Below the pieces are notes generated by a model. That model had not been told where the DNA came from. It worked only from the letters and a program-made list of their open reading frames with translations, and did no database searches. This document shows positions 24,941-33,481 of a stretch of 64,000 nt of DNA, piece after piece. The stretch comes from Streptomyces dengpaensis (GTDB lineage: Bacteria > Actinomycetota > Actinomycetes > Streptomycetales > Streptomycetaceae). Location of the stretch: assembly GCF_002946835.1 (NCBI RefSeq), contig NZ_CP026652.1, forward strand, positions 2,170,001-2,234,000. Reading direction: 5' to 3'. The translations under genes and the position numbers were made by a program. Position 1 is the stretch's first letter; the number at the start of each line of letters is the position of its first letter.

Positions 24941-25594
24941 TCAGATCCGGTAGCCGGAGCCGGGCACGGTGACGATGACGGGCGGCTCACCAAGCTTGCG
25001 GCGCAGGGTCATCACGGTGACGCGCACGACGTTGGTGAAGGGGTCCGTGTTCTCGTCCCAGGCCTTCTCCAGGAGCTGCTCGGCGGAGACGACCGCGCCC
25101 TCGCTGCGCAGCAGCACCTCCAGGACGGCGAACTCCTTGGGCGCGAGCTGGACCTCCTGGCCGTCGCGGAACACCTCGCGGCGGTTGGGGTCGAGCTTGA
25201 TCCCGGCGCGCTCCAGGACGGGCGGCAGCGGCACGCTCGTACGGCGTCCGAGGGCACGCACGCGTGCCGTCAGCTCGCTGAACGCGAACGGCTTGGGGAG
25301 GTAGTCGTCGGCGCCGATCTCCAGTCCCTCGACCCGGTCGCTGACGTCGCCGGAGGCCGTGAGCATCAGCACGCGCGTGGGCATGCCGAGTTCGACGATC
25401 TTGCGGCAGACGTCGTCGCCGTGCACCAGCGGGAGGTCGCGGTCGAGGACGACCACGTCGTAGTCGTTGACGCCGATGCGCTCCAGGGCGGCCGCACCGT
25501 CGTACACGACGTCGACGGCCATGGCCTCCCGGCGCAGTCCGGTGGCCACCGCATCGGCGAGCAGTTGCTCGTCCTCGACGACGAGTACGCGCAC
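24941..25594 (-). CDS. cutR: CutR response regulator
   Basis: This 217-aa OmpR-type regulator has its phospho-acceptor at D51 (VVVLDRDLPLVHGDD), the conserved lysine in DDYLPKPFAF, and a winged-helix output with APKEFAVLEVLLRSEG and the end TVPGSGYRI. The GTG start at 25594 gives the published CutR length of 217 residues. It lies directly upstream of cutS and controls transcription with it. About 100 bases upstream is a GTAA-N7-GTAA direct repeat that may be its own binding site. Confidence 0.93.
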   Translation of the reverse strand: MRVLVVEDEQLLADAVATGLRREAMAVDVVYDGAAALERIGVNDYDVVVLDRDLPLVHGDDVCRKIVELGMPTRVLMLTASGDVSDRVEGLEIGADDYLPKPFAFSELTARVRALGRRTSVPLPPVLERAGIKLDPNRREVFRDGQEVQLAPKEFAVLEVLLRSEGAVVSAEQLLEKAWDENTDPFTNVVRVTVMTLRRKLGEPPVIVTVPGSGYRI

Positions 25595-25692
25595 GTCGCT
25601 TGTCCTTCCTCTGTCCACCCGGGTAGCGCGTTTCTGGGCACCACACGGGTGGGTCTGTCACGGGTGTGACCTCCATCCTGCCCTTTTCGGCC

Positions 25693-25707
25693 GTAAACCG
25701 GCTGTAA
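25693..25707 (-). promoter_or_regulatory. candidate CutR autoregulatory site
   Basis: GTAAACCGGCTGTAA reads as two GTAA boxes 11 bases apart, one helical turn, as in many OmpR-family sites. It is about 100 bases upstream of cutR. Nothing else stands out in the 489-base gap from 25595 to 26083; no gene is supported there. Confidence 0.35.
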
Positions 25708-26083
25708 GGCGTCGGGAGGGGCCGGCAGGAGCGGGAGAAGTGCCTGAGCAGCGCCCCGGATCCGCCCGGCATCCACCTGGGAAGCGCGAGGGAAGCAGGC
25801 GGGAAAGCGGTCTGCGGGACCGGGAATGCGAGATTTTCTCGTCGCGTTGAGGTTTCCCCGGAAGGGAGCGGGGGGAGGACGGCTTTACACCCCGCGATCA
25901 CGCTCTGCATGTGGCAAGCCACCTTGTGGTACGTCCAACCGCTTCCGCAGAGCGGCGTGGGTGTCCGGCACCGTCGCCGCCCAGCCCGGGCAGCGCTGGG
26001 CACCCATCTGGAGACGTGATCGCCCCTTCCGAACGGCACACCCCCGTGCCACCGACCCACGACCCAGGACGAGGGGGCGCAGC

Positions 26084-26257
26084 ATGGACGCATTCACCGC
26101 AGGACTTCTGCAGCGCATAAGGGCGACCGAGTCCGACCTGACGCGGGCTCGCGAAACAGGCGACGACTTCCTCGCGGAGGTCGAGCAGGCCGAGCTCGAC
26201 GACCTGCACCGCCTCGCCGCCGAGCACGGTGTGGAGGTCGGCGCGACACGCGTCTGA
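26084..26257 (+). CDS. 57-aa conserved helical protein
   Basis: This short protein (start MDAFTAGLLQRIRATESDL, end HRLAAEHGVEVGATRV) is a strongly charged, amphipathic helix pair, with heptad-like Leu and Ile positions over residues 8-48. GAGGGGGC precedes the ATG at 26084. A T-rich terminator follows 16 bases after the stop. It is a single-gene transcript between divergent cutRS and convergent suhB. I recognise it as a conserved Streptomyces hypothetical, without a known function. Confidence 0.72.
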   Translation: MDAFTAGLLQRIRATESDLTRARETGDDFLAEVEQAELDDLHRLAAEHGVEVGATRV

Positions 26258-26272
26258 GCAGTCTGTACGAGA

Positions 26273-26318
26273 GCGGGCCCCGGCATCGATCCAGTGCCGG
26301 GGCCCCGCTTTTTGCCCG
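26273..26318 (+). terminator. rho-independent terminator after the 57-aa gene
   Basis: GCGGGCCCCGGCA pairs with TGCCGGGGCCCCGC (one bulge) around TCGATCCAG, followed by CTTTTTG. The stem plus T-run is a textbook terminator, and it also separates this gene from convergent suhB. Confidence 0.9.
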
Positions 26319-26345
26319 ATCGCCTACGGGTGGCTCGTGCAGCCG

Positions 26346-27161
26346 TCAGTCGTGCCAGGCGCCGAAGTCCTCCAGCAGCCGCTGGAGGGGCTCGAAGACC
26401 CCCGGCGACGCGGCCACCGTGAGATCGCGTGCGGGGCGCTCTCCGGGACGTCCACCGGTCAGGGCGCCGGCCTCACGGGCGATCAGGTCACCCGCCGCGA
26501 GGTCCCAGGGGTTGAGCCCCCGCTCGTAGTAGCCGTCGAGGCGGCCGGCCGCGACGTCGCACAGGTCGACCGCCGCCGAGCCGCTGCGCCGGATGTCGCG
26601 CAGCAGCGGGATCAGCCGCTGGGCGACGTCGGCCTGGTGGGCCTTGACCTCGGCCACATAGTTGAACCCGGTCGAGACCAGGGCCTGGTCCAGGGGCGGC
26701 GCGGGGCGGCAGGCGAGCCGGCGCTCCCCGTCCCAGGCGCCGACGGCCCAGGCCCCGCCGCCGCGCACCGCGTGGTACGTCTCGCCGCGCATCGGAGCCG
26801 CGACGACCCCGACGACCCTCTCGCCGTCCTGCTCGGCCGCGATGGACACGGCCCAGGTCGGCAGTCCGTACAGGTAGTTGACCGTGCCGTCGAGCGGGTC
26901 GATGACCCAGCGGATGCCGCTGGTGCCCTCCGTGGAGGCACCCTCCTCGCCGAGGAAGCCGTCGTCCGGGCGGTGCACGGAGATCAGGTCGGTGATCAGC
27001 TTCTCGGCGGCGATGTCCATCTCGGTGACGACGTCGATCGGGCTGGACTTGGTCGCGGCGACCGTAAGGTCCGCGGGCCGGCCGTCCCGCAGCAGCTCCC
27101 CGGCGCGACGGGCGGCCTCCTGGGCGAGCTGGAGCAGATCGGTGCGCAGGGGGTCGGTCAC
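26346..27161 (-). CDS. suhB: inositol-1-monophosphatase family protein
   Basis: This 271-aa enzyme has the metal-binding signatures of the IMPase superfamily: TEMDIAAEK, GEEGAS, WVIDPLDGTVNY and the C-terminal WDLAAGDLIAREAG. It hydrolyses inositol phosphates or related sugar phosphates with magnesium. I prefer the GTG at 27161, since AGGAG lies 5 bases upstream. An ATG at 27173, overlapping the hemH stop, is the alternative. It follows hemH directly and is probably co-transcribed. It matches suhB (Rv2701c) in the conserved actinobacterial block. Confidence 0.88.
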   Translation of the reverse strand: MTDPLRTDLLQLAQEAARRAGELLRDGRPADLTVAATKSSPIDVVTEMDIAAEKLITDLISVHRPDDGFLGEEGASTEGTSGIRWVIDPLDGTVNYLYGLPTWAVSIAAEQDGERVVGVVAAPMRGETYHAVRGGGAWAVGAWDGERRLACRPAPPLDQALVSTGFNYVAEVKAHQADVAQRLIPLLRDIRRSGSAAVDLCDVAAGRLDGYYERGLNPWDLAAGDLIAREAGALTGGRPGERPARDLTVAASPGVFEPLQRLLEDFGAWHD

Positions 27162-27169
27162 GGGGCTCC

Positions 27170-28297
27170 TCATGCGTAGGGGCTGTCGGCGCCCGCGGCG
27201 GCGGGCTTGGGGACTCGGCCGGGGCAGCAGCCGACCGGGCACAGGTCGTGGCTCGCGCCGAGCGCGCCGAGGGCACACGGGGTCACTGGCCGCCCTCTCT
27301 CGGTCGCGGCGCGCTCCAGGACGAGTTCACGGATCGCCGCGGCGAACCGGGGGTCGGCGCCCACGGTGGCCGAGCGGCGCACCGGCAGACCCAGCTCCTC
27401 GGCCTTGGCCTTCGCCTCCGTGTCGAGGTCGTACAGGACCTCCATGTGGTCCGACACGAAGCCGATGGGGGCCATCACGACGGCCGGTACCCCGGAGCCG
27501 TGCAGCTCCTCCAGGTGGTCGCAGATGTCGGGCTCCAGCCACGGAATGTGCGGGGCTCCGGAGCGCGACTGGTAGACGAGCCGCCAGGGGTGCTCGATCC
27601 CGGTCTCCTCGCGCACGGCGTCGGCGATCAGCTGCGCGACGACCAGGTGCTGCTCGACGTATGCGCCACCGTCGCCGTGGCCCTCGACCGGTCCCGAGGT
27701 GTCCGCGGCGGAGGTCGGGATGGAGTGCGTGGTGAAGGCGAGGTGCGCGCTCTCCCGTACGTCCTCGGGGAGTTCGGCGAGCGACTTCAGGACGCCCTCG
27801 ATCATGGGCTCCACGAAGCCGGGGTGGTTGAAGTAGTGCCGCAGCTTGTCGATCCTCGGCAGCTCCAGGCCTTCGGCTTCGAGCGTGGCCAGGGCCCCGG
27901 CGAGGTCCTCCCGGTACTGGCGGCAGCCCGAGTACGAGGCGTACGCGCTGGTGGCGATGACGAGGATGCGGCGGCGGCCGTCGCCGATCATCTCGCGCAG
28001 GGTGTCGGTCAGGTACGGCGCCCAGTTGCGGTTGCCCCAGTAGACGGGCAGGTCCAGGCCGTGGCCGGCGAACTCCTTGCGGAGGGCTTCGAGCAGGGCG
28101 CGGTTCTGGTCGTTGATGGGGCTGACCCCGCCGAACAGGAAGTAGTGCTGCCCCACCTCCTTGAGCCGTTCCTTGGGGATGCCGCGCCCCCGCGTCACGT
28201 TCTCCAGGAACGGGAGCACGTCGTCCGGGCCTTCGGGACCGCCGAACGAGAGCAGGAGCAGGGCGTCGTAGGGGGTGGCATCGAGCGCATCTGGCAT
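27170..28297 (-). CDS. hemH: ferrochelatase (actinobacterial coproporphyrin type)
   Basis: This 375-aa enzyme inserts iron into the porphyrin; in actinobacteria the substrate is coproporphyrin III, the last-but-one step of haem synthesis. The start [20 protein letters not shown] and the segment [11 protein letters not shown], with the active-site histidine, are the family hallmarks. Cysteines in VTPCALG and LCPVGCCPG near the C-terminus fit the [2Fe-2S] ligands of this lineage. I start it at the ATG of 28297. The open frame upstream runs into a REP-type repeat and is not coding. suhB follows in the same transcript. Confidence 0.92.
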   Translation of the reverse strand: MPDALDATPYDALLLLSFGGPEGPDDVLPFLENVTRGRGIPKERLKEVGQHYFLFGGVSPINDQNRALLEALRKEFAGHGLDLPVYWGNRNWAPYLTDTLREMIGDGRRRILVIATSAYASYSGCRQYREDLAGALATLEAEGLELPRIDKLRHYFNHPGFVEPMIEGVLKSLAELPEDVRESAHLAFTTHSIPTSAADTSGPVEGHGDGGAYVEQHLVVAQLIADAVREETGIEHPWRLVYQSRSGAPHIPWLEPDICDHLEELHGSGVPAVVMAPIGFVSDHMEVLYDLDTEAKAKAEELGLPVRRSATVGADPRFAAAIRELVLERAATERGRPVTPCALGALGASHDLCPVGCCPGRVPKPAAAGADSPYA

Positions 28298-28330
28298 ACC
28301 ACCGATCCTGCCACCCACCACTGACAGAAG

Positions 28331-28382
28331 AACCAGCCCCTCCGGCGTTTGAGGAGCGGGGTCTGGGGCGGAGCCCCAGGTG
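28331..28382. repeat. single Streptomyces REP-like element
   Basis: ACCAGCCCCTCCGGCGTTTG followed by AGGAGCGGGGTCTGGGG and the hairpin TGGGGC-GGA-GCCCCA is a diverged copy of the element that is tandem at 14516-14676. It lies in the 337-base gap between divergent hemH and the MFS gene. The rest of the gap shows no gene. Confidence 0.8.
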
Positions 28383-28634
28383 ACGGGAATGGGAAGGGGC
28401 GGCCGGGGGCGAGGAAAACCCACCCCGCGCCAACGGACGCGGCGAGCCCGCCACACCGGGCGGCGTGGCGGTTACGTCAGGCCACGGTGGCGTGCAGGGG
28501 GGCGTGCGTTGAGGGTCACCTCACCCGTAAGCTGTATCGGCTGGCTTCACGCCTTACCCGCCAGCGTCACGCCCAACCGGAGTCCGACCGCCCGTAGTGA
28601 CCGAGCGGCCGAGCCGAGCCGACCGGAGACCCCC

Positions 28635-29873
28635 GTGCCCAGCCCGTACCGCGCTCTGTTCGCCGCCCCTGGCTCCAAGGGCTTCTCCGCCGCGGGCTTC
28701 CTCGGCCGTATGCCGCTGTCGATGATGGGCATCGGCGTGGTCACGATGATCTCCCAGCTCACCGGTCGGTACGGCCTCGCGGGCGCGCTGTCCGCCACCA
28801 TCGCGCTGGCCGCCGCGGTGGCGGGCCCGCAGGTCTCGCGCCTGGTGGACCAGTACGGGCAGCGGCGGGTACTGCGCCCGGCCACGCTCTTCGCGCTCGC
28901 GGCTTCGGCCGGACTGCTTCTCGCCGCGCATTACGGGTGGCCGGACTGGACGCTGTTCCTGTTCAGCGCCGGCATCGGCTGCGTACCGAGCCTCGGCGCG
29001 ATGATCCGCGCCCGCTGGGCGGCCGTGTACCGGGGCACACCGCAGCTGCACACCGCGTACTCCTTCGAGTCCGTGGTCGACGAGGTCTGCTTCATCTTCG
29101 GGCCGATCATCTCCATCGGCCTGTCCACGGCCTGGTTCCCGGAGGCCGGACCGCTGCTGGCGGCCTGCTTCCTGGCGGTCGGCGTCTTCTGGCTGACCGC
29201 GCAGCGCGCCACCGAGCCCGAGCCGCATCCGCGCGAGCAGCACGGCGGCGGCTCGGCGCTGCGCGCGCCCGGCCTCCAGGTGCTGGTGGCCACCTTCATT
29301 GCGACCGGAGCGATCTTCGGGGGCGTCGACGTGGTCACCGTCGCCTTCGCCGACGAGCAGGGCCACAAGGGCGCCGCGAGCGTCGTGCTCGCCCTGTACG
29401 CGGCGGGCTCCTGCGTAGCAGGAGCCGTGTTCGGGCTGCTGCGCTTCAGCGGAGCGCCCGAACCTCGGTGGCTGCTGGGCATATGCGCGATGGCCGTGAG
29501 TATGATCCCCCTCCTACTGGTCGGAAACTTGCCGTTCCTGGCCGTGGCGCTGTTCGTTGCGGGTCTGTCCATCGCGCCCACGATGATCACGACGATGTCC
29601 CTCATCGAACAGCACGTACCACGCGCGAAACTGACCGAGGGCATGACCTGGGTGAGCACCGGACTCGCGGTCGGGGTCGCGCTCGGCTCCTCCGTGGCCG
29701 GCTGGGTGATCGACGCCGCCGGCGCGAAGGCCGGGTACGGGGTTCCGGCGGTGTCCGGGACCGTCGCGGCCGCGGTCGGTTTCCTCGGGTACCGCCGGCT
29801 GAGCAAGCCGGTTCCGCGGCGGGGAGGGTCCCATGAGCACCACAGCGAGCGGGAAGAGCGGCACGTGGCGTAA
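28635..29873 (+). CDS. MFS-type transporter
   Basis: This 412-aa membrane protein has about twelve hydrophobic helices, paired in the MFS way, with the loop segment SRLVDQYGQRRVLRP (about residues 68-82) in the position of the family motif. The start at a GTG (28635, SPYRALFAAPGSKGFSAAGF) is the usual start of this Streptomyces exporter group. The C-terminus (RRGGSHEHHSEREERHVA) overlaps the next gene by 41 bases, so the two are coupled. No substrate can be named; the exporter may move the product or substrate of the oxidase next door. Confidence 0.8.
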   Translation: MPSPYRALFAAPGSKGFSAAGFLGRMPLSMMGIGVVTMISQLTGRYGLAGALSATIALAAAVAGPQVSRLVDQYGQRRVLRPATLFALAASAGLLLAAHYGWPDWTLFLFSAGIGCVPSLGAMIRARWAAVYRGTPQLHTAYSFESVVDEVCFIFGPIISIGLSTAWFPEAGPLLAACFLAVGVFWLTAQRATEPEPHPREQHGGGSALRAPGLQVLVATFIATGAIFGGVDVVTVAFADEQGHKGAASVVLALYAAGSCVAGAVFGLLRFSGAPEPRWLLGICAMAVSMIPLLLVGNLPFLAVALFVAGLSIAPTMITTMSLIEQHVPRAKLTEGMTWVSTGLAVGVALGSSVAGWVIDAAGAKAGYGVPAVSGTVAAAVGFLGYRRLSKPVPRRGGSHEHHSEREERHVA

Positions 29874-31152
29874 CTGGGCGGGGAACGTCACCGCCCGGCC
29901 GGTACGGGAGATCACTCCCGCCTCGGTCGAGGAACTCTCCGCCGTCGTACGGAAGGCCGCCGACGACGGTCTGACGGTGAAGGCCGTCGGCACGGGGCAC
30001 TCCTTCACGGCCGCCGCCGCGACCGACGGCATATTGATCCGCCCTCAACTGCTGACCGGTATCCGCAAGATCGACCGTGAGGCGGGGACGGTCACGGTCG
30101 ACGCGGGCACCCCGCTCAAGCGTCTCAATGTGGCTCTCGCGCGCGAGAGGCTGTCGCTCACGAACATGGGCGACATCATGGAGCAGACGGTTTCGGGCGC
30201 GACCAGCACCGGAACGCACGGCACGGGGCGTGACTCGGCCTCGATCGCCGCGCAGATCAAGGAACTTGAGCTGGTCACGGCGGACGGTTCGGTGCTCACC
30301 TGCTCCGAGAAGGAGAATCCCGACGTCTTCGCGGCGGCCAGCGTCGGAATCGGCGCCCTGGGGATCATCACCGCGATCACCCTCTCCGTAGAGCCCCTTT
30401 TTCTGCTCACGGCCCGCGAGGAGCCGATGACCTTCGACAAGGTCACGGCCGACTTCGACGAACTCTTCACCGAGAACGAGCACTTCGAGTTCTACTGGTT
30501 CCCGCACACCGGCAACTGCAACACCAAGCGCAACAACCGCAGCGCAGGACCCGAGAAGCCGGTGTCACAGCTGAGCGGCTGGATCGAGGACGAGTTCCTC
30601 TCCAACGGCGTCTTCCACGCGGCCAATCTGGTGGGCCGCGCCGTGCCCGCCGCCATCCCGGCGATCACGAAGATCTCCAGCCGCGCGCTGTCCGCCCGGA
30701 CGTACACCGACATTCCCTACAAGGTCTTCACGTCTCCGCGCCGGGTGCGGTTCGTGGAGATGGAGTACGCCGTCCCGCGCGAGGCCCTCGTCGAGACGCT
30801 GCGCGAGCTGAAGGCGATGGTCGACCGCTCGAACCTGCGGATCAGCTTCCCCGTCGAGGTGCGCACGGCGCCCGCCGACGACATCACGCTCTCCACGGCG
30901 TCGGGCCGGGACAGCGCGTACATCGCCGTCCACATGTTCAGGGGCACCCCCTATCAGGCGTACTTCACCGCCGCCGAGCGGATCTTCACGGCGCACGAGG
31001 GACGGCCGCACTGGGGCAAGGTGCACACGCGCGACGCGGAGTACTTCTCCGAGGTCTATCCGCGCTTCGGCGAGTTCACGGCGCTGAGGAATCGTCTCGA
31101 CCCGGATCGGCGCTTCGGGAACGACTACTTGCGTCGGGTGCTGGGCTCGTAG
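29833..31152 (+). CDS. FAD-linked sugar-lactone oxidase (D-arabinono-1,4-lactone oxidase family)
   Basis: This 439-aa flavoenzyme has an N-terminal FAD_binding_4 domain (KAVGTGHSF, residues 53-61; SGATSTGTHGTG, about 123-134) and a C-terminal ALO domain with the signature HWGKVHTRD near residue 397. Such enzymes oxidise aldonolactones with oxygen as acceptor. No clear twin-arginine signal is present, so it should act in the cytoplasm. The 41-base overlap with the upstream MFS gene indicates coupled expression. Its last 77 bases overlap, in the other direction, the end of a frameshifted gene. Confidence 0.87.
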   Translation: MSTTASGKSGTWRNWAGNVTARPVREITPASVEELSAVVRKAADDGLTVKAVGTGHSFTAAAATDGILIRPQLLTGIRKIDREAGTVTVDAGTPLKRLNVALARERLSLTNMGDIMEQTVSGATSTGTHGTGRDSASIAAQIKELELVTADGSVLTCSEKENPDVFAAASVGIGALGIITAITLSVEPLFLLTAREEPMTFDKVTADFDELFTENEHFEFYWFPHTGNCNTKRNNRSAGPEKPVSQLSGWIEDEFLSNGVFHAANLVGRAVPAAIPAITKISSRALSARTYTDIPYKVFTSPRRVRFVEMEYAVPREALVETLRELKAMVDRSNLRISFPVEVRTAPADDITLSTASGRDSAYIAVHMFRGTPYQAYFTAAERIFTAHEGRPHWGKVHTRDAEYFSEVYPRFGEFTALRNRLDPDRRFGNDYLRRVLGS

Positions 31153-31868
31153 TCGTCGTCGGCGAACTGGGCGTGGGGGTCGCGGTGGTGTTCCCGGCCC
31201 CCGAGGGCACGCTCGAACTCGGCGTCGGCGTGGGAGTCGTACCGCTGTCGCCGTCCTCCTGAGCGGCACCGGCGCCGGCACCGCTGTCACCGGAGGCCGG
31301 CTCCTCGGATGAACCGGAGGGGGAGCCGGAGGCGGAATCCGAGGGCGACCCGGAAGCCGAGTCGGAGGAGGAGCCAGTCGAGGGCGTCGTATCGGGCACC
31401 GAATCCTGGGAGTTGGAGCCGCTGCCCCGGAACGCGTTGCCGACGGTCGTGCTCTTCCCGTCGCCGCTGAAGCTCTGCCCCGACGCGAGTTCGTACACGG
31501 TGCGTCATGGTGATGCCGAAGACGAGCGCCGCGGCGACCAGCGGCCGCCGCCAGCTCTTGACCCGCGCGCGGTAGACGGTCCCTTCGGTGAACTCCCCCA
31601 CGGCGGGGGCCCGCTCGGGTTTCGGCTTGGCCTGGACCGTCACATCGCGTATCTGCTCGCCCGTGCGCTTGAAGAAGTTCTGGAAGACGGTGCCTCCGAA
31701 GGTGGCGATGGCGCTCACCACTCCGGCGCCCAGGATCGTCCCGTACACCCCGAAGTAGGAGGCGAGTTTGGCCACCGCCGCGGCCACGGCACTGCCCGCT
31801 ACTTGCGGAACGTTCAGATCCAACCGCTTCTTCTTCGGCTCCTCCTCGGCATCCGACTTCTCACGCAT
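31076..31868 (-). pseudogene. membrane protein with Ser/Pro/Thr-rich tail, split by a frameshift
   Basis: Two minus-strand frames fit end to end. The first starts at an ATG (31868, MREKSDAEEEPKKKRLDLNV), has a glycine/alanine-rich hydrophobic helix (about residues 18-50) and a second one ending VAAALVFGITM. The second frame continues at about 31498 with YELASGQSFSGDGKST, then a 110-residue tail of Ser, Pro, Thr, Gly, Asp and Glu. From memory the intact Streptomyces protein joins the second helix directly to YELASGQSFSG. Near 31497-31510 the frame shifts, and the first frame then turns into improbable Arg-rich residues. It could be a real inactivating change or a sequencing error. The gene also overlaps the lactone oxidase end by 77 bases. 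Confidence 0.6.
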
Positions 31869-31933
31869 CCCCGGACCTTGCCTGCCTTTCCCGTACTTCA
31901 CCTACCGACTGCAGGACAAAGGGACGTACTAGC

Positions 31934-31979
31934 GAAACCATTAGTTCCGTTTCAGGTGATTACGTGGAGTACGCCACGT
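31934..31979. promoter_or_regulatory. two inverted repeats upstream of the frameshifted gene and sepH
   Basis: GAAAC (31934-31938) and GTTTC (31949-31953), then ACGTGG (31962-31967) and CCACGT (31974-31979) with a 6-base centre. The region is A/T-richer than its surroundings and is the divergent promoter area. Further on, GAGCCC (32084-32089) and GGGCTC (32142-32147) enclose an imperfect hairpin in the sepH leader. No gene is supported between 31869 and 32340. Confidence 0.4.
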
Positions 31980-32340
31980 TTCATGGTCACGAAAACGGCG
32001 CATCGGGCGGCGAACCGCCACCCCCCACCGGAAGTTGAGCGGCGCGCCGATCCACGCACGTGGTCCGAATGGAGTACTGTTGCGAGCCCTGGGTCCGGAC
32101 TCCCGCCAGGGTGTCCGGGGCCTTGCAGGACCGCCGGGAGGGGGCTCGTTGCACAGGGTGATGGAGTTCGTCACTTAGCGTTGCGAATAGGTAACCGTGC
32201 CATAACGGCGATCCCGGGCCCGCGCCCGACACGCCGGGCAACTCGGCAAGGTTGTGGCAGGCTGCACCCGGGCAGGCCACACTCGACTAGCGGAAGCAGC
32301 GACGCACGTGACGTCGGCAGGCACCACCCGGGAGGTCCCC

Positions 32341-33393
32341 ATGCCGGAACTGCGTGTCGTGGCCGTCTCTAACGACGGCACACGGCTGGTGCTGAAGGCT
32401 GCGGACAGCACGGAGTACACGCTTCCGATTGACGAGCGTCTGCGCGCCGCCGTACGCGGCGACCGTCCCCGCCTCGGCCAGATCGAGATCGAGGTGGAGA
32501 GCCATCTCCGCCCCCGAGACATCCAGGCGCGGATACGTGCCGGCGCCTCCGCGGAGGAAGTCGCCCAGCTCGCCGGAATCCCTGTCGACCGCGTACGCCG
32601 CTTCGAGGGCCCGGTGCTCGCCGAGCGCGCCTTCATGGCCGAGCGCGCGCGGAAGACCCCCGTCCGCCGCCCCGGTGAGAACGCCGGACCCCAGCTCGGC
32701 GAGGCCGTCCAGGAGCGACTGCTGCTGCGCGGCGCCGAGAAGGACACCGTCCAGTGGGACTCGTGGCGCCGTGACGACGGCACCTGGGAAGTACTGCTGG
32801 TCTACCGGGTCGCGGGTGAGCCGCACTCGGCGAGCTGGACGTACGACCCGCCGCGGCGGCTCGTCCAGGCCGTCGACGACGAGGCGCGCTCGCTGATCGG
32901 CGAGTCCGACGACCTCGCGGCGCCCGAGCCGAGCTTCCCGTTCGTACCGCGGATCGCACGGCTGCCCCGCGACCGCCCGCTCGACCGCGCCCTGGACCGG
33001 CAGACGGAGCGGCCGAGCCTGCCGTCGCCGTCCCCGGAGCCGGTCGAGGAGTCGGGCGAACGGGACTCGCTCACCAGCCTCTTGGAGGCGGTGCCCAGCT
33101 TCCGGGGCGACATGGTGGTGCCCGAGCGGCCCTCCACCACCGAGCGTCCCGCCGCGGAGGAGCCGGCTCCCGAGCCCGAGTCGGAGGAGCCCCCGGCTCC
33201 CGCGGCCTCGGCCGGCGCCGGTTCCGCCTACGCGGACGTCCTCATGCCCCGCTCGGTCGGCAGCCACCGCGACCGTCTCGTCGGCGCCACCGACCGCCAG
33301 GCCGAGGCCGACGGCGTCCGCCCGGGCCGCAGAGCGGCGGTCCCGAGCTGGGACGAGATCGTCTTCGGCACGCGTCGGAAGAAGCAGGACTAG
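32341..33393 (+). CDS. sepH: SepH, septation regulator
   Basis: This 350-aa protein is the actinobacterial cell-division factor SepH, which binds FtsZ and promotes Z-ring assembly. The N-terminal DUF3071 part (start MPELRVVAVSNDGTRLVLKA) includes a helix-turn-helix-like segment, AEEVAQLAGIPVDRVRRFEG (about residues 69-88). A Pro/Glu-rich disordered region (about 230-300) and a basic end with WDEIVFGTRRKKQD follow. I start it at the ATG of 32341, as the preceding open frame lacks homology. A 16-bp perfect hairpin (33404-33445) ends the transcript. It is a single-gene transcript. Confidence 0.93.
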   Translation: MPELRVVAVSNDGTRLVLKAADSTEYTLPIDERLRAAVRGDRPRLGQIEIEVESHLRPRDIQARIRAGASAEEVAQLAGIPVDRVRRFEGPVLAERAFMAERARKTPVRRPGENAGPQLGEAVQERLLLRGAEKDTVQWDSWRRDDGTWEVLLVYRVAGEPHSASWTYDPPRRLVQAVDDEARSLIGESDDLAAPEPSFPFVPRIARLPRDRPLDRALDRQTERPSLPSPSPEPVEESGERDSLTSLLEAVPSFRGDMVVPERPSTTERPAAEEPAPEPESEEPPAPAASAGAGSAYADVLMPRSVGSHRDRLVGATDRQAEADGVRPGRRAAVPSWDEIVFGTRRKKQD

Positions 33394-33403
33394 TCGGTTG
33401 TAC

Positions 33404-33445
33404 GGCGATGGGGCCCGCGCCAGGCAGGTGCGGGCCCCATCGCCG
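33404..33445. terminator. bidirectional terminator between sepH and the sulfurtransferase gene
   Basis: CGGCGATGGGGCCCGC (33404-33419) pairs perfectly over 16 bp with 33430-33445. Immediately after come two exact copies of the 18-mer GCTGAAGTCTTCGCCGTC (33448-33465 and 33466-33483), the second reaching into the stop codon of the next gene. Confidence 0.85.
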
Positions 33446-33481
33446 TGGCTGAAGTCTTCGCCGTCGCTGAAGTCTTCGCCG

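Noticed and set aside
27162..27173. ATG at 27173 as the suhB start
   Set aside because: It overlaps the hemH stop, but AGGAG lies between it and the GTG at 27161, which therefore looks like the used start.
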